Origin: Caprimulgus europaeus
Lineage: Eukaryota; Chordata; Aves; Caprimulgiformes; Caprimulgidae
Length of the DNA stretch: 64,000 nt
Assembly (NCBI GenBank): GCA_907165065.1
Contig: OU015543.1
Coordinates: forward strand, 7,939,501 to 8,003,500
Reading direction: 5' to 3'
In this document: positions 43,391 through 55,600 of the stretch, piece by piece
Position numbering within the stretch: position 1 is the first letter of the stretch
Layout of the letters: each line of letters opens with the position of its first letter
Position numbers and translations under genes: made by a program
The notes under the pieces: model-generated
The model's database searches: none
What the model saw: only the letters and a program-made list of their open reading frames with translations
What the model was told of the DNA's origin: nothing

Positions 43391-46300
43391 CCTTGTCGGT
43401 TCCCAGCTGCTTCAGTTCGCTTTGTTTCCCCCCCCCCGCCCCCCCTCACTCCTCAAAGAGATTTTTTTCCTCTCATAGTGTCCCGATTCCCTGCTTCTGC
43501 TTAAAAAAATCCCACCCTCAGGCCATACCTTTTCTCGCTGCAGTCCCTTTTCTCGGTTCTGTGTGTTAAGGCTATAAAATCAATCACGCGAATGGCTTAA
43601 TTTTCAGATCCTCACAGCAGGAAGCAGACAGTGGGGATGGCAGTCCCAGCAGTGTGGCGGCAGAGACACCCTCCAGCGAAGACTTCAGGTAAAGACAATC
43701 TGCAGAACAGCATAATCACCTGTGACATCTCATTTTGAAGTCTTTGCCGTATTGCTGTTAGCTGAAAGTATGCTGAAGTCCCTTCAAAGCAGAAACCTCT
43801 GTGAAAGCCTGCTGAAGTCCCTTGGGTGCTTTTCTGGAATACCTAGGGAATGGATACAACTACAGAGTTCTAATAACTTATTAAACATAAACTATCATCT
43901 TTGAGTTTGAACTGTTTTCTTTGCTAGTAATATTTCACATTTCTGTATTGACTTAGGTCTTCACCTAAATAATAGATAATTAAAATGCATTAAACAATTT
44001 TAAATTGACATCTTTCCACAAGCTCTGTAATGGAGTTGTCACTCTTCATTACAGCTGGAGAAACATAGGAACAAAGAGGGGCAGCGACTGCTCATAGCTC
44101 CCAAGCAGTTCAGCATCAGCTGACACCACAGCTCCAGACTTCTGGTCTAGTGGGCGAACCACTGAATATGGGCCAGAAGTCACAGAGTGAGTGAAGATCA
44201 CTGTAAGCCAAAGAGAGATCACAGTGCTCCCCCTTCTAGAAGCAGGTGGTTCTTCACTTATTCAGAGAAAAACAGTAATATTTGCTTTTTGCTAATGATT
44301 TCTTCTTGGTTTTTAAAGCCTCTCCTTGCTGGACACTAACTTGCCAGCTGAAGCAGAGACTGAATTGCGCAGTTTTATCGCTAAGCGTCTTACTAAAGGA
44401 GCCCTGTTTGAAGGAATGGGGAATGTAGCATCAGTGGGACTGAGGTAAATTTTAAAAATTATTTGTGGATGAGAAACTGTAAGAAACATTGGCAGCACTG
44501 CACATCTTGCCATCTGCTGCTGCACTTCAGTTTAACCCTGATTCCTTGTTCTCAGTCTATCGCTACTGCTAATAACAGCTTTTCGCAATGGCACTTTCCT
44601 CTTTTTCTAAGTAGCTATGAGAAAAATATTGTAGTAAATAATTTAGTTTGAATTCTTTAAAAAATACTATATGTGCTTATTACTAATTCCTTTTAAACTA
44701 CTCTGGTCACATGACAGAGGAAAAAATAGAAGTTCTAAGAGCTCTATACACGACCATAGCAGCCACCAGTGCTAGTGGGTGAAAATTCTTTACAGAAATC
44801 TGCTTTTTGCACTTTTTTGCACTTTTTTGCACTTATCTTTAACAAAATTATTCTTTTTATTTCTGCATAGCACACCAGAATATAATGTTGGTTGTTATTA
44901 CTGTCGTTTCCAACAAGAAAATCTAGAAATGGCAACACTGGAATCAGACATCAACGCTCCAGAATATGTAGTTTGTTTCTTAGGTGGCTCAGAGAAGGGC
45001 CTGGAACTATATCCTTACCTTTATTTGTGTGGAGTAAAATGATGTTCTCATTTTGTCCATTTCCTGCTTGAAATCAGCCGGTTTATGCACACCTTTCAGT
45101 AACTGAAAATGTCAGTAGCAGCCACATACTGAAGGGGAAAAATGCAGGTCCCAACTGATGCATCTTATTTTCCTTAAGAAGATACTTTCAGACTTGAGCT
45201 CGACAAATACATTCAAAGTCTTAAGATAAACCTTGATTTGGAGGTAAGGATTAACTTTTTTTCCTTAAGTGGTGAAAATTACTATTTATGCAAATTAACT
45301 ACTAAGACAATCTGAAAGATTTGGTCTTTAGAGACAAAATAGGTGTTTTATGTACCAGTATGAATCACTGAGAGATACTTGATTCACTGTAGTGACAGTG
45401 AATGTCTAAAGTGCCACCAGCCATACAAGTCAAAAAGAAAAAAAAAAAAAAAAAGGAGGGGACTTTTTTGTGCCAGTTATAAATCTCTTAAAGGTTAGTT
45501 ATGTTCAGAGAGTAGACTGACTAATAAAAGGTAACAGTCTACAGGAAAATTATCCATGTCTATCTAGATTCTTGTCACTTCTAAATGTTAAGGAAGGATT
45601 TTTAGTGTTTTTCTTGTTACAATTTTTCAAATGGAAACAATGCGTTTTAAGTCTGTCTCATCCCATCTGCTGTTGCATGGTCTTTGCCTGCTATATGCCA
45701 TAATATTACAGTTCTGTCTACTTCTTAAAATGCAAAGCCCTTCATTGCTAATACTCCACACGAGTGGCTTTAAATGTCAAACTCATTATCTTAGTTTATT
45801 GTGATTTGAAATTAAGAAGGCTCTGACATCCAAATATTTTAGGTTGAATAGATTATTAATAGGCTTCTATTTGTGCAGAAATCTAATTTGTAGTTAAACT
45901 TCTAATGTTTCAACTTGTTACAGCAAAAGACCTTGGAGACCTATGTTAACCCCGACTTGAGAAGCTGGTTTGAGAATGCCATATGCCCTATTCAGAGAGT
46001 AATACAGCTCTTCCAGGAGAAACTCGCCTTTTTGTTACATGCTGTAAGTGTATTTGAAACTGGATAACTAAAAAAGGCTTAGAAGGAATTTCAGTGACTC
46101 CAACATGTTTAAAATGTTCCTTGCATTTGCTTTCCCAGCCAGGAATAAACGAGGAACAACTTTTTTGCTAAGGAAGCGCATAGCAATTTCTTCTGGCAAT
46201 TTTCATAGTTAACTCATTCTAAATGACATAGTAGTATCCAAGTTGAAATTAGAATGGGAAAATTGGAAACTGCAAGAGAAAGCCATCCCTGCTATAATTC

Positions 46301-48401
46301 CTCTGAACCAAAAGGGATATCATATTGTATATGTGCCTCATATAATTCACTAGAAACAGAAAAATTAACCCTAGCTCTAGCCCCCAAGTTTGAGGAGGCT
46401 TTGGATGAAATAGTTAATAGAGTATAACTGCTGTATTTCTTCTGAATGCAAAACCAGCTGCAATTACTGTAATATGGAGTATTCCTTTAGCTTCTACTCT
46501 TTCTCTGAAAAGAAAAATTTTTGAAGTACCACATCATGTATTTATTGGTAGTAACTGCAATATAGCAATAGAAGTAATATCCAAGTTGCATCTAACTTTT
46601 TTCTTTTTTTTTTTTTGTTTGTTTGTTTGTTGTAAGGCTTTGAGTTATACTCCTGTGGAAGTAAAAAACGCAGATGAAAGAACAGAAAAAGACATTAGCA
46701 GGTAAAAATAGTTTGAGACCAAGGAACCTCTGAGTAACTTGGCTGTTGTGTATGATGCCTCTTGTTCTTGCTTTTCAAGAACTGTAAAGAAGCAAGCAGT
46801 TCACAAGAGCTTTTTGTGTCAGGTTTCTGGCGGCTGCCAGCCTCCAAGGACTGGTTCAGGAAGGCACAATGACCTCTTTGTGTATTGCCATGACTGAGGA
46901 ACAGCACAAGTCAATGATTATAGACTGTAGTGGACCTCAGCCTCAGTTACATAATGCAGGTGAGATTATATCTTGTCATGTTACCCACTTGTCTCCCTCA
47001 GCTGCTGAGAGTTGTGGACATTAGAGGTAGTTGAGGATATTCAAAAGCTTATAGGTTCATGCCCAGAAAGTTGGGACTCTGGCTGGAAACTAGAACACCT
47101 GTTTTCCTATGAGGTAGCAGAGCAGATTGTTTTACCAGATACACTGGAATTCTGGTTTGAAAATGGTTGATAAGAAAATCCACAGTGCATTTAGTTTGCA
47201 GACCGTGAAACTAGGACTTGTACACTTTAGGGAAGTTGCAAAACTTTCTTTTCCTGTTGTATTTTTGACAAATGTTGTGAAAAGGGATTCAATAATCAGA
47301 ATTTCATGTAATCACTAGAGTTGTGTTTGCTTTTCTTTTCCACATGTATCTTTTTCCTTAAGACTTATTTCCTGGACCAGGTATACTGTTACCAGTTGTT
47401 ATGAGAGAGTGATTAAACCAGGTGAACGCAGCTACATATTTATGTTGACCTCATTTAATTCTTCTCATGTCTTCTCTGTTCCTGAACACATATGTAACAG
47501 GAAGCAACCGATTCTGTGAGGACTGGATGCATGCTTTTTTGAACAGTGCTGAAGGTGGAAATCCATTTCTCTTCCGGCAAATTTTAGAAAACTTTAAGTT
47601 AAAGGTACCTGTTCATGTATGTTAAAGACTTGGTGAAGACATCAGGGTTTCTGAGGGAACAAATACTCTTTTTGCAGCAAATAAAAGTTTTAGGTTACTT
47701 CTGAGGCCTATACACCATTAACTGATGAACTCGGAAGTTTAATTTGACAACTGGCTTACTGTAGTTGACAAGGCCAGAATGTGAAAGTTTCTTCAGTGAG
47801 TACTCCAAAGGCACTTTCTCATATTTAAAATAAAACCCACCTTTTTTTTTTTTGTCTTTAAATACTATTAATTTGAGCTGTGCACACACAATACCTTGTA
47901 ATTGAGTAACATGTATTCAGTAGTTGACACTTTGTAGGCGATCAGTCATAGTAGATGAGAGAGTCTTAAGTGAGTATCCACACCATTTGCATCATTACAG
48001 TAACAGTGGTAATATGCATCAAAGACATCAGTATGCATCAATTCTCACATCACTCTTGAGTAGTAATATCAAACCTATTGGAAATACTTTTGCTTCTCCT
48101 GCTATTCTTCCTTCAGTTTTCCACGCCATAGTATGATTTCTTTCTATGTAGAAGGGTAAGAAAATGCTCTGTTTCTCTTCTCTTTTCCCAGGCTATACAA
48201 GACATTAACAACCTGAAGAGGTTTATCCGCCAGGCTGAAATGAACCACTACGCCTTGTTCAAGTGTTACATGTTTCTAAAGAACTGTGGCAGTGGAGACA
48301 TCCTTTTGAAGATTGTTAAAGTAGAACATGCAGAAATGCCAGAAGCCAGAAATGTAGTGACTGTCCTTGAGGAATTCATGAGAGAAACATCAGTGGCTTA
48401 A
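43188..48401 (+). CDS. C17orf75: C17orf75 homologue (protein Njmu-R1), ten coding exons
   Basis: The human protein belongs to the WDR11-FAM91A1 complex that helps tether endosome-derived vesicles at the trans-Golgi; it was first named in testis. Exons: 43188-43321, 43608-43688, 44319-44444, 44871-45008, 45186-45243, 45924-46043, 46637-46701, 46823-46959, 47501-47604 and 48192-48401 (TAA 48399-48401). They join in frame to 390 residues, close to the human 396. The start is MLAVLPDGDERELESSEEGG, followed by an acidic, Ser-rich N-terminus. Highly conserved blocks include SNRFCEDWMHAFLN, FRQILENFKLKAIQD and RFIRQAEMNHYALFKCYMFL. No transmembrane segment or catalytic motif is visible. The fourth intron is of the AT-AC U12 type, and ignoring it would truncate the model. 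The gene is intact. Confidence 0.96.
44802..44834 (+). repeat. three tandem copies of TTTTTTGCAC
   Basis: A ten-base unit repeated three times (the first copy lacks one T), lying 36-68 bases upstream of the C17orf75 exon at 44871. It contributes T-rich sequence just ahead of the polypyrimidine tract. Confidence 0.9.
45009..45185 (+). other. C17orf75: U12-type AT-AC intron of C17orf75
   Basis: The intron begins ATATCCTTACC and ends GATAC, with TTTTCCTTAAG as the likely branch region (about 45168-45178). Joining 45008 to 45186 gives GLELFRLELDK, identical to the human protein at this point. No GT-AG pair near the boundary gives that reading. The branch motif departs from consensus at its last base, and the branch-to-acceptor spacing (about 8 bases) is short. 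Confidence 0.9.
46602..46636 (+). repeat. C17orf75: T-run and GTTT repeat at a C17orf75 acceptor
   Basis: A poly-T run passes into four GTTT units and then TGTAAG, the acceptor of exon 46637-46701. The simple repeat therefore serves as the polypyrimidine tract. Confidence 0.8.
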
Positions 48402-49655
48402 AATTACCTTAATTATTCTGTACTCATTTGAGGGTATTGTATAAATAATTAATTTCTTCTATTCAGCTTAGTTTCACTATTGCAGGATTTTAAATTTATA
48501 TGTAAAAGTATTACTTAAGTTAAACCTAAGTTGCAGTTTCATCTGCCTTTTCTCTTTTTTAGAGAAAGCAGTATGAGCTTTTTTTTTAATGTATAAATAT
48601 CAAATCATACAAACTCCTGCACAATTTTCAGTGCTTACCAGATTCTCCAAATGACTTGCTCCTTTTCTGAAGAAATCACAACATTTGGTTTTTATATTCA
48701 TTGCTCAAAAAACACCCCAAAAACCCCCAAGTCCCTTACCTGTGTAAGCATTTCAGTATTTTAAATATTTTAAATATCTGTAAAATGATCATGTCTAATT
48801 ATTAAGATCTGGTTACCTTTGTTTTAGTATCTGAAGAAGCACAAACATCTGGATAAATCATAGTAAATGAATTAATAATATTTGTTTACATAAGAGAACA
48901 TAGCTAACAAATCTGTAGCTAGTTTCCACTAGCAGTTTGTTCTCCCGGTACTAGATAAGCAACCTGTTAGTCGGTTTGAAACAGAACTGCCTTAACACTG
49001 AACAGTTTTAGGAATCAGTTTGTATGTGTATGCATACGTACACTGGGCAGACATGTTAAACTCCCAGCCTGTTTGATGAATTCCATTCTTCATTAGTTTG
49101 TGTTGTGATCAAGGCCTTCTTTGTAGGTTCTTAAAACCCATTTTGCATAACTGTAAATAATCATGGTTTTCAAGTGTGGAGAATTAACTGTGAAAATTTT
49201 ACAGATTAAATATTAACTTTAATTGAATCTTCTACAGAATTTAAGTAAACTAAGCTCCCAAGTTAACTATTCAGACTTTAAAACATTTCATTGCATTTCA
49301 GAAATGGATTCTTACCTACATCATAGGACATTTAGGCAGCAGAATATTTGAAGAAAATCTTTGGCTACACCTGGAGCCAAAACTCATAAGGCCTCATGAG
49401 CAACCACATAAATGAGGACTATTTCTGCAACCCTGATACAAGCAAAACTCCCTGTTGTTTTCCTTTGCAGCAGGGGGTGGTTGAACGCCCAACTTTGTGC
49501 ATTTGAACAACTCTCCCTGAAACAGTAGCAGTTTTACTAATGCAGTTAAGTTTGTTCTGCCAGTGCTATATACTGTGAGGATAAAATTTCAACGCTTTCC
49601 TGTGACACCACTGTGTTGAACCTGTAACAAGGTTTAATAAAACACATTAAAATCC
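48402..49655 (+). other. C17orf75: C17orf75 3' UTR
   Basis: A non-coding AT-rich stretch follows the stop. An AATAAA at 49636-49641 is followed by an A-rich stretch and marks the likely cleavage region. No transposable element was recognised within it. Confidence 0.6.
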
Positions 49656-52600
49656 TCAATAGTGTGCCTACATTAAATTACAAATTCAGATTGTCCTGGA
49701 TGTGTCCTGTTTAAAACCCTTTATTCACACAATGCAAATGAGCTGCTAGCGTAATGTGCAGGAGTCTGCAAGTGTCACTGACAGCTGAGGCGACACAGAA
49801 CATACATGCGCAGGTCAGGGAAGAAAATAAAAGTAGTTTGAAAGGAAACAAATGCTTTTTCTCTCATTTGCAGGAGCTCTGAGCAGTAACAAGTGTTTTT
49901 CTTCAGAGTATTTTATTCATGAGCAAGTAAAGCAGCACTGCTCACTAAAACAGGCGCCTCTCTGTTGTACATTTTTAACTAAGTTGCAGTACTAATTGTT
50001 TAGTATTTTGTCTGATCAGGAGGCAGGGAAGAGCTCAGTGCTCAAAAAAAAAAAAAAAAAGGATGTGAAGAGCAGGTAGCTGTGATCTGGTAGGACTGTA
50101 AGAAATCATTGCACTAGTCCTGTCCTGTTTCTTGTGCCTGCAGCTGGGGGGAAAGCTGGGCCAGAGCCTCATGGGACCAGCTGTTCTATGTGCTAGCCTT
50201 AATATTTGCAAGGAGTCAGTCAGTGCCAGGCACAGCAACGCTTGTGGTGATAAACTTGAGGTGCAACCACAACTGCTTTGCCCAGTCTTCATCCCTGGCA
50301 GTTTTCACAAATAAACTGGCTGTAGTCCTGGACAACCTACATTACTGTCTTGAGCAGAAGGCTGGACTAGAGACCTTCTGTGGTCCTGTATAACCTGAAT
50401 TATCCTGTTGTCCTGTAACCTTTACTATACTTATTGAAATAAGATTTTTTGTTTTGTTTGCTAGGTAAATTATCATAAATCAGTCTTCAAAATTGAGATT
50501 TCTTAACCTTAACTGCAAAACTTTGCTTAGTCATTGGGGGTTTCTCCTCTTCACGGTAATGGACTGTTCAGTATCGGTTCCACTGAATTTGAACTGTTAC
50601 ATGTGGACAGCTTTTTCTCTTGCATGTGCCTTTTCCTGCATTTTACCAGCACTGAAGGTGGCTGGCATTGGGAAAATAACTTCTTGCTTTCTGCAGCCTT
50701 TGTTTTAACATCCTCTTGCTTCTGCCAGCGTTGTAGTGACTTTATCATTTAGTTGTGTAACTATTAAACTCAAGATGCTCACAAGTACACACACACACAC
50801 ATAGAAATACACTGTGGTAGTTCATGAATTTACAGGTTTTACTGGTATCTTTCCATTATAAATTCTATTTTAAAAAACAAAACTAAAGGAGAGTAAACAG
50901 AAGCATAATAAATAATACAGAAGCAGCTGCTTTAGCTGCATGAATGCCTGGAGAGTGTTACACACGTAATTTCCTCCAGCAATCAGCTATTCAAAGCTCA
51001 GGGTGAAGCACACAAAAGGTCAGGAGATGCTGAGATGTACACTTAATTTGCAAACCTGGAAGATTTTTACTACAGTTTTAAGGGTCTGAATTAAAACTCT
51101 TTAGGAGAAAAAAAACCCCAAACAAAACAAACCAACAAACAAAACCCCTCAAAACACCCAAACCAACCAAACACAAAATCCCCCAGGCCTATGTTAAGAA
51201 TGCAAGTTTAGATTTAACTGCTACAGCCCTCTTGCAATTGGAATGACCAGGTTCTGGTTTGTTTTTTTGGGTTTCCCCCCTGGCTCTTTACTCCCAAGAG
51301 AAGTAGCACATAAACCAATTAATATTTCTCTTTCCAACACCTACAAGCAATGCTTACTATACAGAATATAAGTGGAGTTATGGAAATAAAATAATAATGA
51401 GGTTTATGAGTTTGTATGATAAAGGCTGCCAGCTCTTGGCTCCTTCTCTGTGACAGATAATGCTGGAATTGGCAGCATTTCTGTCCTTTGGTTTGCCTTT
51501 CTAAAATTATTTTAGCCAGCAAGAAAAATGTATGGTGCTAGCAGACACTAACACTTCCTGTATTGACTAACAAAAACCAACAAACCCCACCTTAACTTCT
51601 TGCTGAAAGTCCTCTGCTAATGAATAAAGAACTTCCAGAGTCTCAGAAAGCTCAGTTAAGTGCAGAAAACTACCAGCAAGAGCTGAGTCCCTGCATACAG
51701 TAGCAGTGACCTGCCTCCCCTTAGGAGTGACAAATCTGGCAGGAACTGCTGCTAGTTACATTTTCATTTCTATAAGTTACACTTTAACCCAATGTTTCCC
51801 CAAAAAAATCATCAAATATTTTTCAAAATAAGCCTCTCCCTTCTGCATTGGTGGAGGGATTTTTATTTTAGATATCTCAAAATAACTAAATCAGTTGGAG
51901 GTTTGCTGCAGAACTTCCTGGATATGTTGTTCCCACTATTGATTCAAGAGGCGAGAATGTGTTGGCTCTGAGCTTTTAAGACATTCAGTGAAGGCTGATG
52001 TTCAAGAACAACCCTCCACCCCAATAAAAAATTTTGAACAGTCTAATGCACTTGCCCTGTGGTTCTGAGGTCACTACTGCACTACAGTGTCAATTGTCAA
52101 ATGGTGGGACAAGACCCGAATTCCAATACAAGTCCTGAGCCAGTTCTGCATCCTTGTTGCATCTCATGGAGAAATAAAGCAGCATTTCACTCTCCCCTTT
52201 ATCTTTTAGCCAGACATTTTTAGAGACATATAAAAGAGTTATGAATGTCACTATTAAAGGATTACATTGCAAAGCCAATTGCTCTTTTGTTAAATACTGT
52301 TAACTGTAAACAAACTTACAAAACTGTATTTGAAAGTTTTTTCTTGATTGTTTTTTGGCATGTCATGTAGTAAAGTTCAATTTTATTTGGAAAAAAAAAC
52401 TAACAGAAAACAAACAAAAAAAAACCACCACAAAAAAAATTTAATGGATTCTGCACTCAAATAATACTGTTACAACAAAAATATATAAAATGTACACAAT
52501 ACAAAAATATTTGGAAACATACCATAGCATCTTACCTTTCAAATATCTTTTTTTTTTTTTTTTTTACTAGCCCTTAATGGGAAAGTATCATTTGTTCAGT

Positions 52601-55600
52601 ATTTTAAGGCAGAAAATTACATTGTTTAGTGCTTTGTGTTTAACACTTGGATGTGGTGTTAGCATTAGTATTATAAGCAAAAAGAAAGCTGCATAAATCT
52701 AGCTTTATTTGCAAACTAAACAGACACTGTGGGGGAGTTTGGAACAGTCAGTGACTAACATATCTATTAAGCTTACTAGAAATTAAGGTACCTTTGCTAC
52801 TTAAATCAGGCCTAGGGAATATTTTGTGCTCTGTGTTGTAAAGTACCTTGAAATGTAAGTTTTTTGTACTACTACTGGCATTTCAGAAATACCTCATTAG
52901 AAAGCTTTTTCCCCAACTAAAAGACAATGATTAATGGTGATATTAAAAACACATTTACCTTTAAACACATTTGGTTTCTGTCTTATGTGTGATTCTTTCT
53001 TTACAGAGCTGCAAAATGCACTGTTTTCCTTTAGAACCAGCTCTCAGCATCAGTGATTGCAGAAGGAATTTTTGAGTCATATCACAGAGCACTGTAGAGC
53101 AGCCACTACTACAAAAGAAACAAAACAGCAGCAATATTCAAAGAGACTAAAACCCCAGAGGTGATGGCCTTTGTACTCTAGATCCCAGTTTGCCTCCAGA
53201 GGTTGCTGGTGTTGAACTGCATCCATATTCTCCAGTTCCACTTTGTGTAAAGCCAGCGGATGGTGTTTCCAAAGTAATTAAGCTGAGCTTGAATCTATGT
53301 AAACAGATGGACTTTGAGCTCTTTACTCACTGAAGTTATGTAGGAAAGCCCTATCCACGATCCTGTGAGACTTAAACATTGGCACAAACAGCAGCTGTCC
53401 TGTGAGGTCAGCAGATAGCTGTTATTTTAGTATCAGCTCTAAACATGTCAGACTCCCTCCTTCATACCTCAGTTCAAATTAATCTAATCCGATTTAAAAC
53501 ATACGGGCAGTACAATCCATCAGAGGGAGCAAGGACTCGGTACACAGAATTCCTGAGCTTCCCCCTTCCCCACTGATAAAATACTTCCTACTGCTAAAGG
53601 AGCAAGGAGTAAAGAATTACAATAAACCACAGAAGTGCTAAGATTCCTCATCAACTGATGGGGAAATAGTGACATGAGATGATGTCTTGAGAACTCAGCA
53701 AAAGTAAATGCATCAGCATTACTCAGAGATTGGTTCTGGTAACTCTCCATCACTCCATTAAGACCCTCTCCCTCCTCCTTCCTATATTATTACCAATGTA
53801 CGAAAAATTAATCTCTACCTGTCTCCAAGCATCTAAGAATAAAAGGTGCAATTTGCAAGCCCTGTAGACTTTGATCTACCTGGTTCTCCTCCTCCTTCTT
53901 CCTCCCCACGGCTGCCTGAGCCCCTTCTCCTGTCTCTCCTCTGAGATGAGAGATCAATGGGAGGCTCCCAGCCTGTCCCCATCTCTGCTGTCACTGTGCT
54001 GCCTGCAGCTGTCCCTGAAGAAGCTCTACAACCAGCACCCCAGGTTCTCCCAGGCTGCTTTACTAATCCCCGTACCCATCCTCACTGGACCAGTGCTGCA
54101 ATATACTTACTACATGGAAAGTCCAGCAGAGAAATGGCTTTTTTTTTTTCCTCAGGTGTTGTGTCCTCACTCAAGGACACAAGCATAAAATAATTACCTC
54201 TACCACTGCTGAAATCTGTACATTGGTAACAGTCCTTGCCTTTTGCTCTAGCATTGCATGTCTGTAAGGTTCAATAGATTCACATTTTATTCGACTGATG
54301 TACAATCCTATCAGCAGCTGAAATAGAACCAAAACAATCACCAAAACTAGTCCTCTCTGTGGGCAGCTCCTTCAGGAACAAGGAGCTTGCGACAAATTGG
54401 AACCACAAATGAGCAGGATGGAAAACATTACATCTCCGATGTAAGCCAGAAGCTTCAAGGACATCTGGAGGTAAAAGAAAAGCCTGTTTGCTATTAGCTA
54501 CCTGGTGCTGCAGCACTGTCGCACTCCTGCGAGCACTAGGAAACAATATAACTGTTTTTCCCAATACTCTGTAAAAACATAACAAGTTTTCACAGTATAA
54601 TTTTAGTGATTAAAAAAAAAAATTATAAAAGCTTAAGCACTTTGCACTGTTCCTGACTTCATGAGCCGATAGATTCTTAGCAAACAGGCTCTGTGTAAAA
54701 CCTGCTCTATAAGCACAAATGTGAAAAGTTTCATTTCTTCACCCACAATAAATCAGTACTGCTTTAAAGTTCGGCCTTTCTGATCCCCACGGCTGCCTGT
54801 AGACTTGCTCAGACAGGACATCGGAACACAGAACGGAAGTCAGAAAGATGAACAACAGTTTAAAAGTACAAGTCATAAACTCAACCTCAGAGCCATTTTC
54901 GACCAGTTCATGTAAACTATGTTAATCTACAGATAAAGGACCAAAGAAGGGCACCTGGATTACTCTGTTCAACTCCCTCCTATTCCCGAGCAGAGGCAAA
55001 AATCTGTTGGCCAGAGTTGGGCTGGTGAAGAAACAGGTGGCCCTTGAACTTGTAGCTTCCTGCTTCACCCCAGAGTACATCATTGTCAGACACAGAAACT
55101 TTTCCTGGGGATAAACTGATGGGCATTAAGTAGCTTTCAGTCGATAAACCAAAAATAAAAGTCAACTGGTGCATAGGGTACTCCAGTAAATTATAGGCAA
55201 AATAATCTGGATTTTGTTGCGATTTAAATTTTCTAACAGAATTTTCAAAGTTTTACTAAAACTGCCTGGCAAACTCCCAGTTCTGTTCACCTCTGTTTTA
55301 AAGGCATCTGTAATCAGAAAGGCTTAGCAATAGGTGAGGAAAGGAATGTCCTCCTTACGTGTTAACCATGCTTCTGTTCATATTCTCCTAGCTCCTCGCT
55401 CTCCTGCTTGCTTGCTGCTCCCCAAGGTGATGATCTCCACCACTATGAAGCTTACTGGCCTGCTCCTGACCTGAAATGATGCATGCAAACCCTCATGACT
55501 GCTTGGACCCAAACTGAAGATAAAATGGCACAGGGTACCAATCCCCTCCTCCAAAATGAACAGAGCTCTGGCCCTTATCCCTCCCTCTTGTTCCTTGATC

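Noticed and set aside
53871-54188. 105-codon ORF between C17orf75 and RHBDL3
   Set aside because: Leu/Ser/Pro-rich reading with a competing ORF in another frame and no family resemblance. I have no evidence of a gene.
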